Shown here: piece by piece, positions 52,219 through 58,877 of the stretch | Layout of the letters: the number at the start of each line of letters is the position of its first letter | How positions within the stretch are numbered: position 1 is the stretch's first letter | Source: Halomonas beimenensis | Lineage (GTDB): Bacteria > Pseudomonadota > Gammaproteobacteria > Pseudomonadales > Halomonadaceae | Assembly: GCF_002549795.1 (NCBI RefSeq) | Contig: NZ_CP021435.1 | Coordinates: 2,418,001 to 2,482,000, forward strand | Length of the DNA stretch: 64,000 nt | Reading direction: 5' to 3' | The notes under the pieces: generated by a model | Database searches by the model: none | The model's input: only the letters and a program-made list of their open reading frames with translations | Told to the model about the DNA's origin: nothing | Program-made: the position numbers and the translations under genes

Positions 52219-52551
52219 TCAGGCGCGTGGAGGGCGATCGAGGCGCTCGGGGAATGTCTGCGGCCAGTTCGCGACGCTTGCCAGGGTTGGCGATAGAGGA
52301 ATGCCGGACTGGCTCCTGGTGGGAAGTATCCCGGCGGTGCAATTTTCGCAGGGGACACTGCAGGTCATGGCTCCATCATGCGAATCGGCTGCCACCAGCT
52401 CGACAGATGACGAAACCGAAATCCGATCCGACTCGACAGCACAGGCATCACCGGCATGGTGACCAGCACTGGCAGCCACAGCGACACCGGGCACTGCCAG
52501 GCCGATACCCAGCAGGATACACAGCAGCCATGTCATAACAGAACGGGGCAT
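52219..52551 (-). CDS. Small secreted cysteine-containing protein (DUF2946-like)
   Basis: The 110-residue product has a signal peptide (TWLLCILLGIGLAVPGVAVAA) followed by AGHHAGDACAVES and MTCSVPCENCTAGILP, a Cys/His composition like DUF2946-type secreted proteins near copper genes. ATG 52551 follows an in-frame upstream ATG (52623) that is less likely because the signal would then be far from the N-terminus. It is divergent from the LLTQR-family copy 2 gene. The function is unknown. Confidence 0.65.
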   Translation of the reverse strand: MPRSVMTWLLCILLGIGLAVPGVAVAASAGHHAGDACAVESDRISVSSSVELVAADSHDGAMTCSVPCENCTAGILPTRSQSGIPLSPTLASVANWPQTFPERLDRPPRA

Positions 52552-52658
52552 CGGCGTCGCCTCGTTGCCGGAAGCACGGATCTCGTCGGGAGTATTCCAT
52601 GACGCTGCTGCAGACGACAACATCGGTCCTGCCCCGGGGTTGTTGGTCCCACATGGAC

Positions 52659-52701
52659 TTGATGCGGATCAAGGGTAAAGGGGCCACCCCTGGGCTATGG
52701 T
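52659..52701 (+). promoter_or_regulatory. FNR/ANR box with class II promoter, best match in the window
   Basis: TTGAT-GCGG-ATCAA (52659-52672) is a perfect FNR/ANR consensus palindrome. TATGGT at 52696-52701 is the -10; a start near 52707 puts the box centre (52665.5) at exactly -41.5. It drives the LLTQR-family gene at 52736, with a leader of about 29 nt. Confidence 0.8.
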
Positions 52702-52735
52702 GAAAGAGCACCTCCTTCCACAGGAGCTTTTCCGC

Positions 52736-53161
52736 ATGGCCAAGCATGCCCTGATCCCCAAGCGGTCCACGCGGCCCGCCGTAGCCTGGCCGCGCCTTGG
52801 GATGGTCATCCTGCTGGGCATGGTACTGCTGCTCTCCAGCGCCGCCACGGCGGCGGATGTGCCCGCCTCCACCGCGTCTGGCCAGGTTGGCCTCGAGCTT
52901 CACTCGGACACGCACGCGAACGCCGAACGCATCGACACGGAACACCCTCGGCCGCACTGCCACCATGGCCATGGCACTCGCCATGCCGGCAGCGCCCTGT
53001 TGCGCCTGGAGCGTGAGGACCTGGAGTTCGAGCCCCTTCCCTTGAGCATGACGTTCCCCGTCATGGCGCCTCGAGTTGTCACCGCCTGCGGCACGCCAAG
53101 TGCCCTTCCCGCCTCATCGTCGGTTGCAGTCTACCTTTTGACTCAACGCTTCAGGGTCTAA
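52736..53161 (+). CDS. Secreted small protein of the LLTQR-tail family, copy 2
   Basis: The 141-residue protein has a basic start, a hydrophobic export segment (MVILLGMVLLLSSAATAA), a His-rich centre (RPHCHHGHGTRHAG) and a C-terminus AVYLLTQRFRV. It is paralogous to the protein at 46350. AGGAG sits 9 bp before ATG 52736; an earlier in-frame ATG (52697) lies upstream of the predicted transcription start. The conserved C-terminal LLTQR-R motif after a hydrophobic stretch is unexplained. The His-rich centre suggests metal binding. Confidence 0.7.
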   Translation: MAKHALIPKRSTRPAVAWPRLGMVILLGMVLLLSSAATAADVPASTASGQVGLELHSDTHANAERIDTEHPRPHCHHGHGTRHAGSALLRLEREDLEFEPLPLSMTFPVMAPRVVTACGTPSALPASSSVAVYLLTQRFRV

Positions 53162-53311
53162 GTCATCCCCATTTCCCTGGCCCCGCGCGATTCCAGACGT
53201 CGACGCGCGGGAGGAGCCCGTGCCCCGTCAAGAGAAACACATGAACATTCTCGAGCACGCCCGCGGGTTCGGTGTGGGGCACGACTTAGCGGAAGTAACT
53301 ATGAGGCATAT

Positions 53312-53371
53312 ATGAACGCACTGTTTTACTTCCTGCTTTGGGCAGCGATCCTCTTTTTGATGATGTTTTGA
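53312..53371 (+). pseudogene. Detached N-terminal membrane anchor of the YHS protein
   Basis: This 19-codon frame reads MNALFYFLLWAAILFLMMF and stops at TGA 53369-53371. In related YHS proteins this anchor continues directly into RFGCGAHVMGH. Here an 11-bp tandem duplication (53355-53376) shifts the frame. Removing one repeat copy rejoins anchor and YHS domain in frame as ILFLMMRFGCG. The stop overlaps the next ATG (TGATG), so translation may restart there. Confidence 0.75.
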
Positions 53372-53376
53372 TGATG
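53355..53376 (+). repeat. 11-bp tandem duplication splitting the YHS gene
   Basis: TTTTGATGATG at 53355-53365 is repeated exactly at 53366-53376. Eleven is not a multiple of three, so the extra copy causes the frameshift. Such short repeats can also contract by slippage and restore the frame. Confidence 0.9.
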
Positions 53377-53676
53377 CGCTTTGGCTGTGGTGCCCATGTC
53401 ATGGGGCATCGCCATGGCAGGAGCAAGCATGGCGAGGATAGCGCAGAGGGTTCACATGCCACCGAGGGGTTGAAATGGATTCCGTCAGCCGTGGACGTCG
53501 ATCCCGTCTGCGGCAAGACCGTCCGCACCGAAAGGGCCAAGCCGAGCGTCCACGATGGCCACGTCTTTTACTTCTGCTCGCGTGACTGCCGGGAGCGCTT
53601 CGAGGCCGCACCCGAACAGTATCTCGCACCCGCAGCAAAGGCCTTGCCTACCCAACCGGAGAACGAAGATGCCTGA
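53371..53676 (+). CDS. YHS domain protein (metal-binding), separated from its anchor
   Basis: The 101-residue frame begins MMRFGCGAHVMGHRHGRSKH and contains a YHS domain: VDPVCGKTVRTERAKPSVHD, then HVFYFCSRDCRERFEAAPEQYL, with the DPVCG motif and the FCSxxC cysteines that bind metal in this family. YHS proteins commonly sit next to copper ATPases. With the upstream anchor detached by the tandem duplication, the product would be soluble if made at all. It overlaps the DUF5676 gene by 8 bp. Confidence 0.8.
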   Translation: MMRFGCGAHVMGHRHGRSKHGEDSAEGSHATEGLKWIPSAVDVDPVCGKTVRTERAKPSVHDGHVFYFCSRDCRERFEAAPEQYLAPAAKALPTQPENEDA

Positions 53677-53995
53677 TGCCGATTTTCCGTCGACGGCCAA
53701 GCCGCGTTACGGAACCCGCTTGCCGGTTCAGGCCACGCCACGGATTCCCGTGATCGCACTGGGGTTGAGCTTGGGGCTCTTTCTGGCCGTGACCTTCATC
53801 CTATGCGTCGGCTTCGACCTGCTATTTCCCGACCAGGCGATGTATGAGAGTTGGCTGCGCCTGCTTCCTGGTTTCACCTGGCTGAGCTGGCCAAGTTTTT
53901 TCCTGGGCCTGGCTGAAAGCTTTGGCTACGGCTGGTACGTGGCCCTGGTCTTCGGCCCGCTCTACAACTTCTTTGCCACACGCTCTGGACGGTGA
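53669..53995 (+). CDS. DUF5676 family membrane protein
   Basis: The 108-residue protein has two membrane helices, VIALGLSLGLFLAVTFILCV and ESFGYGWYVALVFGPLYNFF, separated by a loop with LFPDQAMYESWLRLLPGFTWLSW. This matches the DUF5676 pattern from metal-resistance clusters. It is coupled to the YHS gene by an 8-bp overlap. The function is unknown. Confidence 0.8.
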   Translation: MPDADFPSTAKPRYGTRLPVQATPRIPVIALGLSLGLFLAVTFILCVGFDLLFPDQAMYESWLRLLPGFTWLSWPSFFLGLAESFGYGWYVALVFGPLYNFFATRSGR

Positions 53996-54278
53996 GAATC
54001 GGCGGGAGGCAAGCCCCATGGACAACACATGTCACGCGACAAGCAGTCTTTCAGGCTCGTTTCAGGTTTTTCGACCATATTCGATGTTGCCAAGGAATTG
54101 GCAGCGTAAGCGACATCTCCGGCTATCAGCGACGAGTACCGATGTTCATTCCTCGCTGGGGGCAATGGCGGAAGCTAGCGGATACCTCACGCGATACTCA
54201 CGATGTGCCGGGGGCCACTAACATGGATTCACCCATCAGCACATGCGCTCAGGGTTGATTCCATTCCACCGAAGAAAG
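53996..54278. other. Gene-poor stretch with an orphan regulator site
   Basis: About 280 bp without a convincing coding sequence. It contains the TTCAG-repeat site at 54050 but the predicted transcript has no gene within its first 300 nt, so a gene may have been lost here. The base composition is lower in GC than the flanks. Confidence 0.45.
54050..54081 (+). promoter_or_regulatory. Orphan direct-repeat regulator site and promoter
   Basis: TTCAG at 54050-54054 and 54061-54065 (11-bp period) is followed after exactly 10 nt by CATATT (54076-54081). The layout is identical to the three promoters of the copper cluster at 32489, 35025 and 37755. The nearest gene downstream starts at 54395, more than 300 bp away. 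Confidence 0.65.
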
Positions 54279-54292
54279 CTGACCGGGATCAA
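54279..54292 (+). promoter_or_regulatory. Weak FNR/ANR-like box upstream of the second MerR-type promoter
   Basis: CTGAC-CGGG-ATCAA (54279-54292) has a perfect right half-site; a -10-like TATCGT lies at 54313-54318. It precedes the MerR-type promoter by 42 bp, as the box at 45118 does for the sister promoter. It may add oxygen control to the copper ATPase operon. Confidence 0.4.
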
Positions 54293-54320
54293 GCCCCGCA
54301 GGCTTTCACCGCTATCGTTC

Positions 54321-54352
54321 TTGACCCTTGGGTTACCCACAAGTTTTAGCCT
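54321..54352 (+). promoter_or_regulatory. MerR/CueR-type promoter of the copper ATPase operon
   Basis: TTGACC (54321-54326) and TAGCCT (54347-54352) are separated by 20 bp. The spacer starts CTTGGGTTACCC and shares most bases with the site at 45171, though the right dyad arm (CACAAGT) is less perfect. A MerR-family activator would untwist the long spacer on binding copper. No MerR-family gene lies in the window, so the regulator is encoded elsewhere. Confidence 0.7.
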
Positions 54353-54394
54353 GACATCAGGGCAAGGTATTTCAACATGAAAGGAGATTCCACC

Positions 54395-54649
54395 ATGTGG
54401 GGCGACATGATGGCGTATATGGGGAGCTACGGTTGGGGGCATATGCTCTTCGGCGGGCTCATGATGGTGTTGTTTTGGGGCGCCGTCATTGCCTTGGCCG
54501 TTCTCCTGGTGCGTGGCCTGACCCGAAGCCGGGGCGAGGCCATTTCTCACCAGCGGCCAACGGCACTGGACCTTCTGCAAGAACGCTACGCCCGCGGCGA
54601 GATCGATCAGCAGGAATACGAGCAACGCAGGCGCGATCTGCGGCATTGA
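54395..54649 (+). CDS. SHOCT-domain small membrane protein
   Basis: The 84-residue protein starts MWGDMMAYMGSYGWGHMLFG, has one membrane helix (MMVLFWGAVIALAVLLVRG) and ends with a SHOCT motif (ALDLLQERYARGEIDQQEYEQR). The Met-rich periplasmic start fits copper binding. ATG 54395 has AAAGGAG 8 bp upstream; the in-frame ATG 54377 lies before that site. Such proteins regularly precede copper ATPases. It is the first gene after the MerR-type promoter. Confidence 0.87.
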   Translation: MWGDMMAYMGSYGWGHMLFGGLMMVLFWGAVIALAVLLVRGLTRSRGEAISHQRPTALDLLQERYARGEIDQQEYEQRRRDLRH

Positions 54650-54739
54650 CGACGCTGCATAGGCACCACGGCGTCCCTCACTCGCGGGAAGGTAGATCCT
54701 GAGATTCCCCCAGCCAACCAAGGTCACGGAGACGGCTTC

Positions 54740-57175
54740 ATGACTCAGCAGCACATCACGCGGCGCGAGCACTCGCATCACGATCAGCTGAAGGAAGGCC
54801 CAGATGCCGGCTCCATAAAAGCCAGCGATCAAGGGGCTTCCCAGTACACATGCCCGATGCACCCGGAGGTCGTCTCCGACCAGCCGGGTGACTGCCCGAA
54901 GTGCGGCATGCACCTCGTGTCCGTGGGACGCGACGACGCTCAGGAGCCTTCCCATCATGATAAGCATGCCCAGTGCCACGGACATGCCAACAACCATGCG
55001 GGAAGCGAGCCGGTTCGCGGCGGCAAGTACGACAAGGTGCCGGTCGGGCATACCGGCGCCGTCTACACCTGCCCCATGCACCCCGAGGTGCGTCAGATCA
55101 CTCCTGGCGCCTGCCCACTGTGTGGTATGGGGCTGGAGCTGGAATCGGCGGCGGTCGGCGATGAAGGGCCGAATCCCGAGCTGGTCGATTTTACCCGACG
55201 TTTCTGGGTCGCGGCCGTACTCACGCTTCCGGTCCTGATACTGACAATGAGCCCTTACCTGGGCCTCACGGCCATTCGCGACTTCTTCGGTGAACGCAAC
55301 GCGATGTGGATCGAGCTGGTGCTCAGTACGCCGGTGATCCTGTGGGCCGGCTGGCCGTTCTTCGTACGTGGCTGGAATTCCTTCCGCACCCTGAACCTCA
55401 ACATGTTCAGCCTGATCGGCATGGGGGTCGGCGCGGCCTATCTCTTCTCGATCGTCGCGGTTCTGGCGCCCGGCATCTTCCCCGACGGTTTCCGCCGGGA
55501 AGACGGCAGCGTCGGGGTCTACTTCGAGGCCGCGGCGGTAATCGTGACCCTGGTCCTGCTGGGCCAGGTGATGGAGCTGCGCGCCCGCGAGGGCACCGGC
55601 AAGGCGATCCGGGCACTGCTCGACATGGCCGCCAAGACCGCGCGGCTGATCCGGCCCGACGGCAGCGAAGAGGAAGTGCCGCTGGAAGACGTTCAGGTGG
55701 GCGACCGCCTGCGGGTGCGGCCCGGAGACAAGGTGCCGGTGGACGGCGTGGTGGTCGAGGGCCGCTCCTCCGTCGACGAGTCGATGATCTCGGGCGAGCC
55801 GGTACCGGTGGAAAAGGTCTCGGGCGACAAGGTCACGGGGGCCACGATCAACGGCACGGGCAGCCTGGTCATGGAGGCCACACGTGTCGGCGCCGACACC
55901 ATGCTCAGCCAGATCGTCGAGATGGTAGCCGCCGCCCAGCGCTCACGCGCGCCGATCCAGAAATTCGCCGACAAGGTAGCGGGCACCTTCGTCCCCGCAG
56001 TGATCGGCGTCGCCATCGTCGCATTCATCGCCTGGGCGATCTGGGGACCGGCACCGGCGCTGTCCTATGCGCTGGTCTCGGCGGTGGCGGTGCTGATCAT
56101 CGCCTGTCCCTGTGCGCTGGGACTGGCCACGCCGATGTCGATCATGACGGCCACCGGGCGCGGCGCGCAGGCCGGTGTGCTGATCAAGAACGCCGAGGCG
56201 CTGGAGCGTTTCGCCAAGGTCGACACCCTGATGGTCGACAAGACCGGCACGCTGACCGAGGGCAAACCGAAGCTGGTAGCGGTGCTGCCGGAAGAGGGAC
56301 ATGACGAGTCCGAAGTGTTGCGTTTGGCGGCCAGCCTCGAGAAAGGCTCCGAGCACCCCCTGGCTGAGGCCATCGTCTCCGGCGCCGAGGAACGCGGCGT
56401 CTCCCTCGCCGAGGCCAGCGATTTCGAGGCCGTGACCGGCAAGGGCGTCACGGGCGTCGTGGACGGCCAGTCGGTGGCGCTGGGCAACGCCAAGCTAATG
56501 GCCGAACTGGGCCTCGACGGCGCCCGGATCGCCGAGACCGCGAACAGCCGCCGCGACGAGGGGGAAACGGTGATGTTCGTCGTGCTCGACGGTGCCATCG
56601 CCGGCCTGGTCAGCGTCGCCGACCCGGTGAAGGAAACCACGCCCGACGCCCTGAAGGCGCTGCACCGGCTGGGCTTTCGCATCATCATGGCCACCGGCGA
56701 CAACGAGCGCACGGCCAAGGCGGTAGCCGGTCGGCTGGGCATCGACGAGATCCGCGCCGACGTGCTGCCCGAGGACAAGGCGCGCATCATCCGTGAATTG
56801 CAGGAACAAGGCCGCAAGGTCGCCATGGCCGGCGACGGGGTCAACGACGCTCCCGCCCTGGCCCAGGCCGATGTGGGCATCGCCATGGGCACCGGCGCCG
56901 ACGTGGCAATCGAAAGCGCCGGCTTCACGCTGGTCAAGGGCAACCTCGACGGCATCGTCCGTGCCCGCAAGCTGTCGCTGGCCACGATGCGCAACATCAA
57001 GCAGAACCTGTTCTTCGCCCTGGTCTACAACGGGGCCGGGGTGCCGATCGCCGCCGGAGTCCTCTACCCGTTCCTCGGCCTTTTGATCGGACCGATGTTC
57101 GCCGCCTTCGCGATGAGCGCATCCTCGCTGTCGGTGGTGATGAATTCGCTGCGACTGCGCCGGGTGAGGATCTGA
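54740..57175 (+). CDS. Copper-type P1B ATPase with two YTCPMHPEV metal-binding modules
   Basis: This 811-residue P1B ATPase has the membrane metal motif CPCALGL (C456), phosphorylation site D500 in [13 protein letters not shown]-type GDNERT, the HP motif in [10 protein letters not shown] and hinge [11 protein letters not shown]. Instead of HMA domains the N-terminus has two heavy-metal-binding modules, YTCPMHPEV at residues 36-44 and 109-117, each followed by a GxCPxCGM pair, with a His-rich linker between. It should export Cu(I) or Ag(I). Two decayed relatives lie at 45203 and 45783. The DUF2933 gene follows after 2 bp. Confidence 0.95.
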   Translation: MTQQHITRREHSHHDQLKEGPDAGSIKASDQGASQYTCPMHPEVVSDQPGDCPKCGMHLVSVGRDDAQEPSHHDKHAQCHGHANNHAGSEPVRGGKYDKVPVGHTGAVYTCPMHPEVRQITPGACPLCGMGLELESAAVGDEGPNPELVDFTRRFWVAAVLTLPVLILTMSPYLGLTAIRDFFGERNAMWIELVLSTPVILWAGWPFFVRGWNSFRTLNLNMFSLIGMGVGAAYLFSIVAVLAPGIFPDGFRREDGSVGVYFEAAAVIVTLVLLGQVMELRAREGTGKAIRALLDMAAKTARLIRPDGSEEEVPLEDVQVGDRLRVRPGDKVPVDGVVVEGRSSVDESMISGEPVPVEKVSGDKVTGATINGTGSLVMEATRVGADTMLSQIVEMVAAAQRSRAPIQKFADKVAGTFVPAVIGVAIVAFIAWAIWGPAPALSYALVSAVAVLIIACPCALGLATPMSIMTATGRGAQAGVLIKNAEALERFAKVDTLMVDKTGTLTEGKPKLVAVLPEEGHDESEVLRLAASLEKGSEHPLAEAIVSGAEERGVSLAEASDFEAVTGKGVTGVVDGQSVALGNAKLMAELGLDGARIAETANSRRDEGETVMFVVLDGAIAGLVSVADPVKETTPDALKALHRLGFRIIMATGDNERTAKAVAGRLGIDEIRADVLPEDKARIIRELQEQGRKVAMAGDGVNDAPALAQADVGIAMGTGADVAIESAGFTLVKGNLDGIVRARKLSLATMRNIKQNLFFALVYNGAGVPIAAGVLYPFLGLLIGPMFAAFAMSASSLSVVMNSLRLRRVRI

Positions 57176-57177
57176 TC

Positions 57178-57423
57178 ATGGACGACGACAACCGCTGGCT
57201 GGACCGCAGACCGAGCAAGGGCACCTTCTGGCTCATGGTGGCGATCGCCCTGGCCGTGATGGGTTTCCTGCTCTGGGAGGAGCACAAGGTGCACCTGCTC
57301 GGTGCCCTCCCCTGGCTGATCCTGCTCGCCTGCCCGCTGATGCATGTATTCATGCACGGTGGGCATGGCGGGCACGGGTCCCACGGCGGGCAGGATGACC
57401 ACAAGAGGGGGCACGATGAGTAG
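57178..57423 (+). CDS. DUF2933 small membrane protein, copy 2
   Basis: The 81-residue protein has two membrane helices and a His/Gly-rich tail (HGGHGGHGSHGGQDDHKRGH). It differs from copy 1 at 45875 by few residues in the membrane part (LDRRPSKGTFWLMV against LDRRPGKGTFWLLV). It starts 2 bp after the ATPase stop and overlaps the methyltransferase-like gene by 8 bp, so it is part of the copper export operon. The tail probably offers copper to or takes copper from the pump (inference). Confidence 0.9.
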   Translation: MDDDNRWLDRRPSKGTFWLMVAIALAVMGFLLWEEHKVHLLGALPWLILLACPLMHVFMHGGHGGHGSHGGQDDHKRGHDE

Positions 57424-58075
57424 CGACGCGCCGGCCTACGGCCTGTGGGGCCTGGTCATTCTCAACTCGGCGATCTTCATCTTCTTCGCGTTCAGCTTCT
57501 TCAAGCCACAGACGGGCCGAGACTGGCGATCTCTCGGGGCCTTCAGCGCCTTCCTGGTGGCGCTGTTCACGGAGATGTACGGCTTCCCGTTGACCCTCTA
57601 CTTCCTCTCGGGCTGGCTGCAGTCACGCTATCCGCAGGTGGACTGGTTCAGCCACGACGCCGGGCACCTGCTGGAAATGCTGTTCGGCTGGCAGGCCAAT
57701 CCGCACTTCGGGCCGTTCCATCTACTGAGCATGGTGTTCATCGCCGCAGGCTTCTGGCTGATCGCCGCCGGCTGGCGGTCGCTCTATGCCGCCCAGCGGC
57801 GGGGGGAGCTGGCCACGACCGGACTCTATGCCCATGTCCGGCATCCTCAGTATGCCGGCTTCGTGCTGGTGATGGCCGGTTTCCTGCTGCAGTGGCCCAC
57901 CCTGCTGACCCTGGCCATGTTCCCGGTATTGGTGTGGATGTACTCACGGCTGGCGATCCACGAAGAGCGCGAGGTGGCGCGCCAGTTCGGTGAGGAATGG
58001 CAGGCCTACGCGGCCCGCACGCCACGTTTCATTCCGCGGCTCCGGGTCGCAGAGTCAGATGGCTGGCGCCTGTAA
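57416..58075 (+). CDS. Isoprenylcysteine carboxyl methyltransferase-like membrane protein
   Basis: The 219-residue protein has about five membrane segments and the C-terminal ICMT/PEMT-type motif: TTGLYAHVRHPQYAGFVLVMAG, then EEREVARQFGEEWQAYAARTPRFIP, which binds SAM in membrane methyltransferases. ATG 57416 overlaps the DUF2933 stop. Bacterial ICMT-like proteins in metal clusters have no assigned substrate; membrane lipid or protein methylation is possible. It closes the copper ATPase operon. Confidence 0.87.
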   Translation: MSSDAPAYGLWGLVILNSAIFIFFAFSFFKPQTGRDWRSLGAFSAFLVALFTEMYGFPLTLYFLSGWLQSRYPQVDWFSHDAGHLLEMLFGWQANPHFGPFHLLSMVFIAAGFWLIAAGWRSLYAAQRRGELATTGLYAHVRHPQYAGFVLVMAGFLLQWPTLLTLAMFPVLVWMYSRLAIHEEREVARQFGEEWQAYAARTPRFIPRLRVAESDGWRL

Positions 58076-58096
58076 GGCATATCGTACGGGAGGGAT

Positions 58097-58282
58097 ATGG
58101 TGACCGGCATCAGTTTCACCATGAGCCTGTTCATCGCCGGGCTCGCCTTCGATGCCGCGACGGCCCTGCTCCCGGCTCGCCAGGGCGTGTTGGCCATGGC
58201 CGCATTGGTCGAGGCTACAGTGCTGGCAGTAACGCTGCCTCGCTCGGCGGTCTTGCGATCCACGTCCGAGAGCCAGCCATGA
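58097..58282 (+). pseudogene. C-terminal fragment of an NhaA-type Na+/H+ antiporter
   Basis: The frame from ATG 58097 reads TGISFTMSLFIAGLAFDAA, which matches the conserved last helices of NhaA (GIGFTMSLFIAGLAF). Only about 60 residues are left and the main body of the protein is absent. GGAGGG lies upstream, and the stop overlaps the Rieske start (ATGA), so it may be translated as a leader. It is a deletion relic, not a working antiporter. Confidence 0.7.
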
Positions 58283-58860
58283 AACGCAGACGTTTTCTCG
58301 TCGGTGCTACCGTGGTGGCCGGCGGTGCTGGGGCAGTATTCACGGCCGTGCCCTTCGTTGCCTCCTGGCAACCCAGTGCGCGCGCCAAGGCCGCCGGCGC
58401 CCCCGTCAAGGTCGACGTCGGCAAGCTGGAAGCGGGACAGCAGTTGACCGTGGAATGGCGCGGCCGGCCCGTCTGGGTATTGCATCGTACCCCGGCAATC
58501 CTCGAGCGCTTGGCGACGCTTACCGACTCCGACCGGCTTCGCGATCCCCTCGCCGAGGTAGCCTCCCAGCAGCCGAGCTATATCAGCGGGCCACTGCGCT
58601 CGCTCCGGGAGGAGTTCCTGGTGGTCATCGCCATCTGTACCCACCTCGGTTGCGTGCCCCTGTTTCGACCCGAGCCGGGCTCGGTCGGCGACGACTGGCC
58701 GGGCGGCTACTTCTGTCCCTGCCACGGCTCCCGGTTCGACTTCGCCGGACGCGTGTTCAAGGCGGTGCCGGCCCCGATCAATCTGGAGGTCCCACCGTAC
58801 CGCTTCCTGTCCGATCGCCAGATCGAGATCGGCGTCGATCCCGAATCAACGACATCCTGA
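58279..58860 (+). CDS. Rieske iron-sulfur protein of the ubiquinol-cytochrome c reductase type, solo
   Basis: The 193-residue protein has a Tat-like N-terminus (MKRRRFLVGATVVAGGAGAV) and Rieske cluster motifs CTHLGC and CPCHGS, with the family context YFCPCHGSRFDFAGRVFKAVPAPINLEVPPYRF. It resembles PetA of the bc1 complex, but no cytochrome b or c1 gene follows; the next gene is a DUF3141 protein. It could replace the housekeeping Rieske subunit under some condition or serve another quinol enzyme. ATG 58279 overlaps the NhaA fragment stop. Confidence 0.9.
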   Translation: MKRRRFLVGATVVAGGAGAVFTAVPFVASWQPSARAKAAGAPVKVDVGKLEAGQQLTVEWRGRPVWVLHRTPAILERLATLTDSDRLRDPLAEVASQQPSYISGPLRSLREEFLVVIAICTHLGCVPLFRPEPGSVGDDWPGGYFCPCHGSRFDFAGRVFKAVPAPINLEVPPYRFLSDRQIEIGVDPESTTS

Positions 58861-58877
58861 CCTCGAGAGGCAACCCC

